Below are positions 33,457 through 45,095 of a stretch of DNA of 64,000 nucleotides, piece after piece (position 1 is the first letter of the stretch; each line of letters opens with the position of its first letter). Made by a program: the position numbers and the translations under genes. The DNA lies in contig CM077153.1 of NCBI GenBank assembly GCA_039583875.1, forward strand, positions 112,960,568-113,024,567. Reading direction: 5' to 3'. Source of the stretch: Platanthera guangdongensis (taxonomy: Eukaryota; Streptophyta; Magnoliopsida; Asparagales; Orchidaceae). The notes beneath the pieces are model-generated. The model was not told where the DNA came from, made no database searches, and worked only from the letters and a program-made list of their open reading frames with translations.

Positions 33457-33903
33457 GTCCGCAATGCAACGAGCTCTTGTTTAATTGTATACTTGTTTGT
33501 ATGTGTGCTTCAAACAATGCTGTGTTGTAAACTGAACTCTATTTGATCTGTGCGGACTCAGATTATATATCCGCAAATTATGTAGCTTAATCCTTATGAT
33601 GTGGCGATTTGTGCGGACTAATGCTGTGTCCGCTTCTCGTTATTTAACCTGCAGGTGGGAGATACTGCAAACTAAGCGGATTGAAAATGTATCCGCTCCT
33701 TGTGCCTTGCCGGGAGAAAAAAGCGCGATCTGGGCGGACAACAAATTGTGTCGGCCACAACTTTTTGCTTTGAATTTTCCTTGGCATGTGAATCTGTGTT
33801 TGTATCCGCGTTATTGTTTGGCTGTGCTATAATTGTTTGCGGACTGTGCGGATTGGAATTGCGAGCTCTACGGCCTGGTCAAAAAGGTGTCAGACTCTTT
33901 AGC

Positions 33904-33912
33904 TATAAATAG
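33904..33912 (+). promoter_or_regulatory. TATA box of aORF2, element T
   Basis: TATAAATAG, 63-71 bp before the ATG at 33975, in the 500-bp gap between aORF1 and aORF2. Confidence 0.55.
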
Positions 33913-33974
33913 GGCCTTCTGCTTTCTCTTATGCAGGAAACAGCTGAAGTAAAAGGAACCCTACGGCCTGCAAA

Positions 33975-35832
33975 ATGGTCTCCGCGCGGACTGATGCTGC
34001 TGTCGCCTTCCACTCCGCAGATCAGCGGAAATGCACATTGATAGAGGCCGACCTGGATGCCTTTGTCAAAAAGTAGATGGCCAACTGAAATATCCTTGTC
34101 TGCCTTCCCGCCCATCAAGAGATGTTAAACTTCTCAACCGCAACCCAGATCGCCATCCCAGTGGACCATTTTGACAGCGGATTCAAGTTTCTGCTTCTAT
34201 GGGAACTCGCTACCATCTTCAAGCACTATGGAATGGTGCCTGGCCAGCTTGCGCTGAATACACTCGCTGCGATCTGCAGCTTTGTCTCTTACTTGCGATC
34301 TGAAAAGATCGCTTTTTCGATGAATGTCTTCCGCAAGATATTCTCTGTCCGCTCCATCACCGCTTCCGGAGGCCGCCCCTACAAGGGGGTGATATACTTC
34401 TACTGCAGCGGGATGAAGGTTGTGGGCCTTCCCAACAAAATCCACAACTGGACCTCTAGGTTCCTGATCTTCGAGGGCGACCTAGGGTTCGCGCACACCT
34501 ATCCGCAGGTGCGCGCGGACTCCGCCTTCAAAAGTGTGCAACTGGATGACTTAGAGTCCGCCATTGTCGAGTTTTTGGCCAACGCTAGGCTTGACATCGA
34601 GCATTATATTCCGCTGCTGGCGAGCTTAGCGGATGTCCTGCCTGAAGAGAGTAAGTGGCTTCCGAACTCAGCTTTTGCATCCGCCGCGACCATGGTGTTT
34701 AACCCATTTGATTTTTGAAGCGACCTTGGCGGTACCCGCCAACTTGCCGCAGACGCCTAGCGGCTTCGTCCCTTTACAGAAAGAGAAGAAAGAAGCAGTC
34801 ACGAGAAAGAGGAATGAGGAAGGGGATCCCGCAGCGGATTATTCATCCTCCGAAAGCTTCACCATGAGTGGCTTCGGCATCAGCCAGAAGGATCTTAGGG
34901 GGAACCCTATGGTCCACTGGCACAGCAAGAATAAACACGTCCGCCTATCCACCGCGCTTCCTTCGTGGAAGAGTCCGCGGATAACACGCCATGCCCACAA
35001 TGCGATCTCCGCGCTTTGCGGAAAGTGCAAATTGAGCGACCTTAAGAAGGTGCCCGCCGCCGACCTCCCTCTGCTAGCCTCTCAGGCCGCTGCGAACAGC
35101 GTGGTAACAAACTACTATGTTACCACCCTGGCCAGAGACCTGTTGAGGCAGAATGAACAACTTCAAAAGGATAATAAAGCGCTAAAGGAAAGGAATGTGC
35201 GGTTGGGAAAAAGGGTTGCTCATCAAAGAGAAGAGCTTGGGATTAGTTGAATTCGCAGCGGCCTTAGTTTGCTATCCGCCGCGATCTGTCTGACGTTTGC
35301 TTTTTGTTTTGCGCAGGTCGCCTATGACTTGGAAACCAACAACTTCCAGTCTGCCATGCTCCCTTTCGTGAAGGAGACCGTCGAGGTCGCCATTGAGCGA
35401 CTTGTCCGCGACGGCTTCATAAAGGAGGGAGTGGATGGCGTCCCTTTTTTGGAAATCTTCCCTGAGCTGGCTCCGCAGGTCGCGACGATGGAGAGGGCTA
35501 AAAAATGCAAGGATATCATTGAAGAAGAAGGCGAAGAAGAGGAAGAAGAAGACGAAGAAGAAGAAGTAGAAGTTGAAGAAGAAGACGGAGGGCAGGGCAA
35601 AGGGCAAAGTGACAAGGAAGACAATGCTGCCTCAAGACAGCGAGTAGAGGAACTGTCCGCCGAGTCCGACACCTCTGCATCCTCCTCTACTACCGGGAGC
35701 TCGCATAGCGGGTCCGCCTCGAGTACAGGATCAGATAGCAGTGGGAGCGGCTCGGGGGGCTACTCTCCAGAAGTTGATATTGTTGGCGACAGCCCTGCAC
35801 CTCCAGAAAAGAAACAAAGGACTACAGATTGA
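33975..35832 (+). pseudogene. aORF2 of element T: PF04195-like protein, two internal stops
   Basis: ATG 33975 (MVSARTDAAVAFHSADQRKC aligns with the A copy). Stops TAG at 34074-34076 and TGA at 34086-34088 break exon 1. Exon 1 ends at 34650 with donor GTAAGT (phase 1, as in A). Exon 2 starts at 34721 after TTTTTGAAG and reads to about 35250. Exon 3 starts at 35317 after GCGCAG. The donor of intron 2 is not clear. Conserved core: IAIPVDHFDSGFKFLLLWEL to SFVSYLRSEKIAFSMNVF. Tail: a long glutamate run, then a Ser/Gly-rich stretch ending EKKQRTTD, so acidic tail and terminal basic motif persist although the sequence has diverged. Same role as the intact copy at 1803-3602. Confidence 0.7.
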
Positions 35833-36485
35833 TTAATGTATTTTGATCATTTTTGGTTTTTGTAAAAGGGGCGGAAGAAGATCGCAGTCCGCCGAACATA
35901 TAGAATGATGTAAACAGTTTTTGATGAAATAGAAAGAAAGGATATTTTTGGCATGTGTGCTTCATGCAATGTTTTTTTTCCACGCTCACCGCACCGACAC
36001 TTAGCAGCCTGCACGACACGCTGATAAATCCCACAGCTTTTTATCTTGCTGATTAGAGACAATTATTGTCCGTCATTGGAATGAGAAGAATTTGTCAGGT
36101 GGACTCTGTTGAGTTTCAATTGCAGTCCGCACGACACATCATTTATAACGAATCTTGCTGATTAGAGAATTCAACTTATCAATCCATTCAATCAATATCC
36201 GCCTTAAAAAATGACGAAAATAGCCAGCTGATAACAATGTCAGGTGGTACTTCATTGAGTTCTAGTAGAGTCCGCAATTCTCTTTATTAACTTATCAAAC
36301 TATATGAAAACCATTCGGCGGACTGAGCGCATACAGAAAACCAATCCGCTCATAATAGAAATGGTCTATATAGCTCGTGCTCTCAAGAAAACCGTCGGAC
36401 TGAGTGTATAAAGAAAACCAGTCCGCCAAAGATAGAAATGATCTATAGCGATATAGAGAACCAATCCTCTCATAATACAAGAAAT
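35833..36485. repeat. aORF2 3' flank and degenerate repeats, element T
   Basis: No gene seen. At 36295-36480 there are about three copies of a unit with GAAAACCAGTCCGC and ATAGAAATGATCTATA; a further partial copy follows at 36575-36620. Confidence 0.55.
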
Positions 36486-36808
36486 GATTTATAGCTTGCG
36501 ACCAGGTGGGCAGGTGAGCCGGAGTGGCATACTTTCCTCACCGGGCTACAAGCTATAAAATCAACCCAAACAGGCGGACTGAGCGGATAGAGAAAACCAG
36601 TTCGCACATAATTCCCTGCGAAGAGCAAAATGCTCACTTGGCGGAACGGTTCCCTGCCCTCTTGCCTGGAGTACAGTCTAAGCTGTGGGTCTCCTACAGG
36701 CACTGCTCGAGGGTACCATGGAGTGTTCGAGGGTTACAAGCTAAGATGACCCGCGGGCAGGTGAGCCGAAATGGCATACTTTCCTCACGCGATCATCGAA
36801 GTTGTAAC
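36486..36808 (-). other. Two conserved hairpins, element T
   Basis: T2 36486-36562: TATAGCTTG pairs with CAAGCTATA (9 bp), extended by GATTT/AAATC. T1 36733-36808: outer GTTACAA/TTGTAAC, inner GATGA..CG/CG..TCATC. In element sense both loops read GGAAAGTATGCC and GCTCACCTGCCC, a variant of the motif in C and D. A decayed third copy may lie at 36600-36660. Confidence 0.65.
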
Positions 36809-37047
36809 GATATCCCTAATGCGGCATGGTAGAGCTTTACTCCCACCCAGCCCTCCATAATGCAGTGGTGGGGTCAGGTACTTGCCGAGATCCGAAGTCC
36901 AGAATCCAACCGCACTAGAGCCTGCAAGCTCCCACTACGCGGTGCGAAATCTCCTCGCAACATGTGGTCTTTGTGGTGTTATGCTAATGACAACAGCTCT
37001 AGGGGGGTCTTGCTGAACTCGGTGATGTCTCCTGGTATCAGGGAACC
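36795..37047 (-). other. Conserved non-coding block, element T
   Basis: Matches 13572-13845 (C) and 48880-49130 (D) closely, while gag and LTR sequence of these elements differ much more. No open frame runs through it. Confidence 0.6.
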
Positions 37048-37297
37048 GTTATAGGTATTTGTGAGAGAGAGGAAACACTAGAAAAAGGTGTCAGTATGGA
37101 TCCTTTAATTAATAAAATATATTTACAAAGCAAACATAAGAAAGAAAAGGGAGTTCAGGCGCAGAACCGTTTTTGGAATCTTTCTTAGCGTTTCATCTGT
37201 TATGATTACATAAACAAAACACTTGAAGAAGCGTTAGCAGACAGTTTCTATTCATAATAACTCTTGAAGAGGATACACAAAGTAGAGAAAAGGAGGT

Positions 37298-40200
37298 TCA
37301 AGAATAGAACCGTTTGAGATCATCCCCGCTCCATGTGTGTGGTATATCCTCTCCTTCGTATGTCTGCAAGCGGTAAGCGCCGCTCTTTAACGCTTCTTTG
37401 ATAACAAAAGGGCCGGCCCAATTTGGATTAAGCTTTCCAGTTGAACCAGCTCTTGCAGCAGCATCTATCTTCTTTAGAACGAGATCTCCCACTTGGAAGT
37501 GTTTGATCCTCACGTTCTGATCAAAGTAGCGGGCCATCCTTCTTTTGACCTCCTACTGCCTTATGACTGCTTGATCTCTGATGGCCTCGATGTGTTCCAA
37601 GCTGAACCTTGTCTCTTCATTGTTCAACTCAAGCCAGTCCTCAACGCCTTCTCTTGCAAGCAGAACTCTGGGTGACGGGACTTCAACCTCAACTGGGATA
37701 AGTGCCTCTGAGCCATGAGAAAGTTTGAATGGAGTCTCCCCAGTTGCGGATGATGGTGTTGTCCTAAGGGACCATAGGACTGATGGAAGCTGATCATCCC
37801 AACTGCCCTTGAGATTCTGCACTTTCTTTTTGAGCAAATTGAGGATCTGCTTGTTGGCTGCTTCTACTTGGCCATTGCTTCTGGGATGATGAACTAATGC
37901 AAACCGCAGCTCTGTTCCGATCTGCCTGCAAAAATCTATCATCTCGGAGTTGTTGAATTGTGGCCCATTATCAGTGATTATAGCCATTGGAATTCCATGC
38001 CGACAGACAATCTCCCCCCAAATGAAGTTTCTGACGACCTGAGTAGTTGTCTTAGCCAATGCCTTGGCTTCGATCCACTTGCTGAAGTAGTCGATCATTA
38101 AGATGATGAAACGCCGCTGACTGCTTGCTATGGGAAAAGGACCGAGGAGGTCCATTCCCAAAACTGCGAAGGGCCAAGTAGTTGCAATCGATCTGAGGGA
38201 CTGAGCTGCTTGGTGCTGAAGTGGAGAAAACTTTTGGCACTGAACACACTTTCTGGCATAGATCTCAGAGTCTCTCTTCATAGTGGGCCAGAAATATCCC
38301 TGCCGCAGGATTCGTTTTTCAAGAGTTCTTGCTCCCGAGTGGCTTCCACACTCTCCTGAATGAACCTCTTGCAAAACAGTGAAAGCCTCTTCTTCTGAAA
38401 CACACAGGGCCATGGTAGAGTGGAAAGTTTTTCTGTAAAGGACTCCCGCCAATAGGAAATAGTGAGCTGCTTTTATTCTAAACTTTTTCTTATCTCTGAC
38501 TGTATGATGATAATCTCTCGTTGACAGATAGAAGATGAATGGGTCCATCCAAGAGGTACGTTGGTCTACTTTCATCAAATCTCCTTCCACCACTGCCGGG
38601 CGGAAGAGCTCGGAAGTTGTTCCTCCTGAAGGCATCCCATACTTGGAAAGAAAATCGGCCTCCTCATTTTCTGTTCTGGGGATGTGCTCGATGGTAAAGC
38701 TCTTGAACCTACCGACTTCTACTTTCACAAGAGCTAGGTATTTCTTCAATATCGGCTCTCTTGTTTCGAAGTTACCGAGGACTTGTGACGCCATCACCAG
38801 AGAATCGGTTTTGATGTGAACATGATCGATTCCTAGTTCTCTTGCGAGCCTCAAGCCTGCTAGCAAAGATTCATACTCTGCCTGATTATTGGTTACTGGA
38901 AAGTAAAATTTGATGGCCTGCTCTAACTTGACTCCGTTTGGATTGATGAGAACTACCCCTGCTCCGGAAGAACTTCTGCCTGAGGCACCATCAACATAGA
39001 TGGTCCAAGCCAAAGGTGACCTTTCTGCCCGATCAGGACTGGACTCTGGCATGTCGATTAGAAAATCTGCTAGGACCTGAGCTTTAATGGCTGTCTTGGG
39101 CACATAAGAGATTTCAAATTCACTCAACTCTATTGCCCACTTAGCTAGTCTGCCGGAATGTTCTGGTTTTTCTAACACACCCTTCAAAGGCTGATCGGTG
39201 ATGACTTGAATTGAATGTGCTTGGAAGTACGGACGGAGCCTGCGAGCTGACATGACTAGCGCCAAGGCTAACTTCTCCAAAATTTGATACCGTGTCTCAA
39301 CACTCTTCAGGATATGGCTAACATAGTAAATTGGGAATTGCTTTCTGCTCTCTTCCCGGAGAAGAACGGAGCTGACGGCCTCAGGGCCAACCCCTACGTA
39401 AAAGAAAAGAATCTCTCCTGGCCGAGGAATCTGAAGCAGGGGTGCTGAGGTCAGTTGCATCTTCAACTGCTCAAAAGCTTGGGAGCATTCTTCCGTCCAC
39501 TCAAATTTGGAGGCTCCTCGGAGAGTTTTGAAGAACGGAGCACTCCTATCTCCAACTCGAGAGAGAAATCTCGCAAGGCCTGCCATCCTCCCCCCTAACT
39601 GTTGAGCTTCTTCTGGCGAACGAGGGGCAGGCATATCAAGGATGGCTTTTACTTTATCAGGATTGGGGGCAAGTCCTTCCGGAGTAAGGAGATGACCAAG
39701 AAACTTCCCCTTACTCGCCCCAAACGTACATTTCAAAGGATTGAGCTTCATTTTGTACCTACGCAGAGTAGCGAACGTCTCTGCTAGGTCTCGCAAGTGC
39801 AGCGAAAATGACTTACTCTTAATCAAGAGATCGTCTACATACACTTCTAGGTTCCTCCCCTTCTGATGGTTAAACACACGGTCCATCATCCGTTGGTAGG
39901 TTGCACCGGCATTCTTAAACCCAAAGGGCATCACAAGGTAGCAATAACAACCATCATTAGTAATGAACGACGTGTGAGGAACGTCGGGCTTATGCATTCT
40001 AATCTGGTGATAACCCGAAAACGCATCTAAAAAACTCATATAAGAGTATCCTACCGCGGAATCAAATAAAGAATCTATCTGAGGCAAGGGGTAGCAATCT
40101 TTAGGGCATGCTTTATTAAGTTTGGTAAAATCTATACACATTCGTCATTTTCCCCCTGGTTTCTTAACCATTACAACATTAGAAATCCAAGTAGAATATT

Positions 40201-41230
40201 GAATCTCTTTGATAAAATTTGCTTTGAGGAGCTTTGCGACTTCCTCCCTTATCGGCTCTGCAAGCTTTGTGGCTATGTCCCTCTTCTTTTGTTGTATAGG
40301 CTTGCAGCCGGGATCAACATTCAAGTGGTGGCATGCAACATCAGGATCCACTCCTGGCATGTCTTCTGCTGACCAGGCGAAGACATCTAGGTTATTCAGC
40401 AAGCAGGAAATCAACTCAGCCTTTTGATCTTCGGGTAGCTCCGAGTTGATGGAGAGCTTCATCTCCTCCCCCTCAGCAATGGGGACTCCTTGCGTCACCT
40501 GGGCAGGTTCCAGGTGAGCGCCTTCATCGGCATCAGCTTCTGTTGGAGCAAGGGAAGGGCTGGCTTCAACCATGTTGACAGTGCGGACGTAGCACTCCCT
40601 TGCTCTTCTTGGGTCACTCCTGACCCGGCACATCCTTCCATCTGCAAAGAACTTGATGGCATGGTGGTAATTGGAAACCACCGCTTGATACTTGTTTAAC
40701 AGGGGCATGCCGAAGATGGCATGGTAGCTGCTGGGGGCGTCAACAACTATGAATTGTATTTGCTTAGTCGCCCCTCCAAGTTTCATGGGCAGGATGATGC
40801 TGTCCTCCACTTCCTTTCTCTCTCCCGAGAAACCATAGAGTGGCCCCTCAGTGGAAAGCAGAGGCTTTCCGGTCCTCAGGGCCTCAAAGGTAGACTTGAA
40901 CATGAGGTTGACCGAGCTGCCTGTGTCAACAAGAATTCTATCAACTCTAAAGTCTCCCACTATAGCCTTGAATACTACAGCATCATCAAACGGGTTGGCT
41001 GTTTGAGATAGATCTTCTGGACCAAAGGTGACAACCTCACTTGGAGGAGCAACGGAAGAAGAGGCCACCTCTGCCTGGGTGACCCTTGAAATTGACGATT
41101 TCCGAGTGGACTCGGTTCCTGCTCCACCATGGATGAAGAAGAGGCGTCCCAGGACCCCTTCATCATCTGCATCGAAGCACTCCACCGGGACGTTGATCGG
41201 CCCCAGACGGCCTTCGTCCTCTACATCCAC
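37298..41230 (-). pseudogene. Pol of element T: protease, RT, two RNase H regions, integrase
   Basis: A single frame from 41230 to 37298, in register with gag, with stops at 40142-40144 (TGA where the family has Trp) and near 37550 (TAG). Domains: aspartic protease (DTGSS at about 40927), RT (LDAFSGYHQIRM, MPFGFKNAGATYQR, YVDD at about 39841), a Ty3-type RNase H whose first catalytic aspartate is absent (YVGVGPEAVSSVLL), then a second RNase H (WTIYVDGASGRSSSGAG, NNQAEYESLLAGL, TDSLVMASQV) as known for the Tat lineage. Integrase has the HHCC finger (HSGECGSHSG, CVQCQKF) and D, D, E in GMDLLGPF, TDNGPQF and NGQVEAANK. The C-terminal DLVLKKI and NWAGPFVIKEA close it. Tat placement is firm. Confidence 0.9.
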
Positions 41231-41236
41231 ACATTC

Positions 41237-42760
41237 CTAGTATGCCTCAGCTACTTCTTTGCCCTTTGAGGTGGATGGCTTCGAAGAAGAAGGAGAATCC
41301 TTCTTGGCTAAGTCGATCTTGCCCTCGGCAAGCAACTTCTCTATCAGCGTGCGAAGGGCCTTGCAGTCCTCAGTCAAATGGCCCTTTTCTTTGTGGAACT
41401 GGCAAAATTGTGCATTATTCCTTGGTTTCCACATTTTCTGAGGCTCTTGCCTCTTTTCTTCTGATCTCCTTTGCAAGATCTGGATGACTTCGTCCAGGTC
41501 CAGATCTGCAATGTCATCCATGGGGCTTGCATCCGATTGGATCGGAGCAGGCAAGGATGCTTGTTGGAGCATGGGTAGAGCTTGCAATGGAACGGAGGGA
41601 GTGGCGGCCAACGACAGTCTCTGCTCATGAAACTGTTGATGGCCTTGGAATGGTTTCTTGTTGCGGAAGTTCCTGCCTCTTTGAGACGGAGGCTGGAAGT
41701 CTGGGCGAGGGGGCTTGCCACGAGAGGAAGAAGAGGAGGCATCCCTTCCTTCAGCCTTAGCTGTCAGGGATGAGACATAAGTTGGATTGGCATTTTCTCC
41801 TTCAATGAAACAGTTGACCATGGCGATCAACTCTTGATAAGTCTCAGGTGCCTTGGTTGTTGCTCTAAACTTCAGAGGGCCTTCCCGGAGGCCATGGATC
41901 AAGGCGACCTTATAATAATTGGGGTTTACATTCCTGACCCCTTGGATCTCTCTATAAAAGCGATCAACGAATCGCGCCACTAATTCATTATCCCTTTGCT
42001 TGATTTCAAATAGGGCAGCTGGCCCATACTTCCTCTTCCTTGAGTTAGCAAACCTCAGCAACAACTGGCTACGAAGCTCTACGAAAGAAGAGATTGTGAC
42101 CGAAGGCAGCTCGTAGAACCACTCTCTCGCTTGCCCTTCGAGAGTGGTAACCAGGAGTTTACACTTGATAGCATCTGAGAGGCATCTCAAAGCAACTGCC
42201 CCCTCAAATGCTTGGAGGTGAGAGACTGGATCAGTCCCTCATGAATAGAATGGGATGCGAGGCTCCCTGAAGTTGCTCGGAGCCGATTCCCATCGGATTC
42301 GGTCAACAAAGGGAGACGGGGTCTCGAACTCTGCGGGGTAGATGGGGCGGACTGGAGCCGTGGAGTCCACGGGCTCGGCGGACTGGCGGTCAGCAAAATG
42401 AAGCTTGCGGGCAGGAGTGCCCCTGGCAGCTTCTCTGAAGAAATTTATGAAAGCAAACTGCTACTCCTGAGGGCGCAGAGGGGCGGCGGACTGAGCAGGG
42501 TTCCGAGGAGTTGTTGGCGACTGCCGAAGAGGAGTTCGGCGAGCTGGGGTCTGGCGGACTGGCGAGTCCGCTGGGTCCGCTGCAGCCTGAGGAGCAAGCC
42601 GCTGGGCCAGCGCGAGCAGAGCTTGGCTGATTGCGTCAAGACGCTGGTCGGTCTGCTGGCGGGACTGCTCGGCCTCAAGGCGAGCTAGCTCAATTGCGTC
42701 CCAAAGAGAGTCCTCTGAAGAGCTGGAGCGGTCTGAGGAGCGGGCTCTGCGGTCTGACAT
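41237..42760 (-). pseudogene. Gag of element T
   Basis: Frame from ATG 42760 (MSDRRARSSDRSSSSEDSLW), 30 bp after the primer-site motif. Stops: TAG at 42461-42463, TGA near 42240, and TAG at 41237-41239 at the gag/pol junction. The first two look like mutations of Gln and Arg codons; the last may be natural, since pol continues in the same frame. Gag core: HLQAFEGAVALRCLSDAIKC, AREWFYELP, LRSQLLLRFANSRKRK, FVDRFYREIQGV, ALIHGLREGPLKFR. Zinc-knuckle-like CQFHKEKGHLTEDC at about 41390. Forms particles and packages RNA in the family. Related to the gag pieces in F, D, C, R and A. Confidence 0.85.
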
Positions 42761-42789
42761 TTACGTCCGCTGATTTCAAACACCACTCG

Positions 42790-42811
42790 GATCTGAAGGT
42801 CGCGTGTTAAC
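42790..42811 (-). promoter_or_regulatory. Primer-site motif, element T
   Basis: Element sense GTTAACACGCGACC then TTCAGATC, directly after the 5' LTR. The rest is as in the other Tat-like elements. Confidence 0.55.
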
Positions 42812-43564
42812 TATTGATGCACGAAAACACAAGGGGGGTCGTGCACCACCAGCTAACGGTTCGAACACCGGGGAAAAGGGAGACTGCGAGTAGTGATCTA
42901 CTAAGCGGATGAGGGCAGGAAGAAGAGTAGGGCCGTGAACCACGGCAACAACAGATTTTGCCCGTCGCGGCCTGAATGCCTCTCTTGCGACGGGCTTTCC
43001 CTTGATTTGAGAAGGATTTGGTTACAAGTGAAAAGAAAAGCTGGACAAGAGCAGAGCGAGGCGGAGTCCGCAAGGCACAAGATTCGAGTCCGCAGCCTGT
43101 AATAAGTAGGCTCCTGGGTCCGAGTCAGCGTGCCTTGGGTGCACCACCTCCCCCCTATTTATAGGATAGGGGGCCTACCCAAACGGGCTGGGCTAAAATA
43201 ACCGGCTGCCCAGGGTATAGGAGAACCGGGCAGCGGTGACGGGAAGCAAAAAGAAAGAACACGCCAGTCCGCGCAGAAGGGGCGGACTGGGCTCGCGGAC
43301 TGGAGCTCCCACTGCTGCTGGGCGCGATCCTGCTGGAGGGCGGCGGCCTGGGCGGACGAGACACTGCGTCTGCCGCTGTAGAGAATCCGATACCCCAAGT
43401 CTTGGCGGACTGAGCGGACAGGTTCTTGCGTCCGCTGCTGAGGTACCATCTTTGGTGTCCAATTGGTGACCTTGCCGGACTGGGCGGACTGACAAATCGC
43501 GTCCGCGCCTGTTGAAAGGGGGGCTTTGGAATCTTGCAGGATGTTGCGGACTGAGGGGTTAACA
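42812..43564 (-). repeat. 5' LTR of element T
   Basis: 753 bp. Inner end reads TATTGATGC, where TGTTGATGC is expected. TATA box at 43155-43163 (minus). Outer end GGGGTTAACA, followed by the target duplication. Confidence 0.9.
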
Positions 43565-43569
43565 CCTAC
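43565..43569 (+). other. Target duplication of element T, right
   Basis: CCTAC, an exact match to 30542-30546. Confidence 0.9.
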
Positions 43570-45095
43570 CTCTTTGGTTGCGTTCAACTCCTTCCTTCTT
43601 TGAGTGATCTTTCACATTCACGAGCCTCTCAGCTACCCAAATATGAGATCCCAAGCCTACTACCGTATACCGGAAATACGGAGTCGACAAAATAAAAATC
43701 AAAGAAGGATCGAGTAAATTTAAGCAAGAATAAAACTATGAAATAAAAGAAACCCTCATCTCATTTTATGGATCCTCACGATCGAAGGCTAAGAGAAATT
43801 AGCTACTCATAATTGAAAGAGAATAAAAAACAAGATAAGAGAGGAACATTTTCATTACTTGCAAAAAAGAAAAGTACACAAAATATTAAAAAGACATGAC
43901 TATTTTATGAAGAAAACTTACAATAATGAAAAATCTAATACATTAATGAAACTAACAATAACAACTCACAAGCACTCTCCATTCTCCAACTCAACACTCA
44001 AATTTAACTTAAAACTTCACTTCCCAAAATTCCTTCCTTGGCTTGATGGATGGGGTGGCTTTTATAGGAGATGGAGAAGCTTCTAGATGATAGGAAATGA
44101 AGGGGACATGAAGGGTGGTAGGCCATAAGCTTTGTAGAGGGGGAATGCCTTTCCTTTAATGAGGGGGGAGAGAGGGAGGTGGGTTCAATGCATGGACTTT
44201 ATGGAAATGAGAGTGGAAAAATATAAAATAGAAAGGGGGATGGATGTGGATTAAATGAAGGAAAAAAAGAAATAAAAGAGGGGGAGAGAGAGGGGTGGCC
44301 GGCCATGTGCTTGGGGAGGTGCATGAATGAATTAAATGAAAGGGAGAAGGGGAAAATGAGTGGCCGACCAAGACATGAATGGAGTGGGCTGCATCTATAT
44401 GGGCTCGGGTAGCTTGAAGAGGGGCTGAATGCATCATGTGGGCTCAAGGGAAAGGGCCGGGCTGCTCCAAACGTCAAGTGCTGCATGTAGGGGGCTGCAT
44501 CATAAGTGGCCGGGTTGCTCCATTGAAGTAAAGGGTTGCTGCACTTGGAAGTGGACGGGCTGCACCAATGAAGAAGGAATGCATCATGGAGGGCCGGCCA
44601 TGCACTTCAAGGGCTGCTCCAATGAAGAGGGCTGCATGGGCTCGGGTTTTCGCATGAAGGAAGGAGGCTTTGTTGTAGGCTCGGGTAGGGTGTGCTCTTG
44701 CAAATGTGGGCTGTTTTGTTGGAAGAGGGCTGCTCCAACATCAAGGCTCGGGTAGCTTGCATGGTGGGCTGCTCAATGAAGGCCCGGGTAGCATCAATTA
44801 AAGGGGGCTGCACCTACAAAAGAAATATAAAACATACATTAGTTATGTTAAAAACCTTAATAACAAAAATAAGTTAACATAAGAATAACAAAAACGCAAA
44901 AACATGAAATGACAAAACAACAAACAAATAAAACACAAAATGCAACATAACGAACAAAAAAAGAAATAAAATATTAAAACATATTATAAAAAATAATACA
45001 ACATAGCATACATAAAAATAAATAAAAAAAGCACCTAAACCTAGGAAATTTTAAACTAAGCTAACCCAAAAAGTGATGACTAAAATTAGTCATCA
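43570..45095 (-). repeat. 5' LTR of the Athila-like element, outer piece
   Basis: Continues the LTR cut at 30546 and matches 21050-22564 throughout. Ends TAGTCATCA. No gene seen. Confidence 0.85.

Larger units (their letters stand above)
30547..43564 (-). mobile_element. Element T: full-length 13-kb Tat-like Ty3/gypsy retrotransposon
   Basis: 13,018 bp with LTRs at 30547-31298 and 42812-43564 and an exact 5-bp target duplication CCTAC. Element sense is minus: primer-site motif, gag, pol (protease, RT, two RNase H regions, integrase), a conserved non-coding block, two hairpins and other repeats, then aORF2 and aORF1 on the opposite strand and the 3' LTR. The LTRs look about 95% identical by eye, with many differences being transitions. 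All four genes have stops, so T is autonomous in plan only. Confidence 0.95.
20608..45095 (-). mobile_element. Athila-like Ty3/gypsy element, interrupted by element T
   Basis: Minus-strand element: 5' LTR in two pieces (30136-30546 and 43570-45095), primer site 30111-30129, gag 29956-28340, pol 28263-24535, a 2-kb non-coding tail and a 3' LTR 20608-22564. The LTRs share both ends and sit in the S LTR. Removing T leaves an element of about 11.5 kb. All coding parts are broken. Confidence 0.85.

Noticed and set aside
42790..42811. Partial tRNA gene
   Set aside because: Only about 20 nt of tRNA-like sequence, always next to an LTR and never with acceptor or D arms; better read as a primer site.
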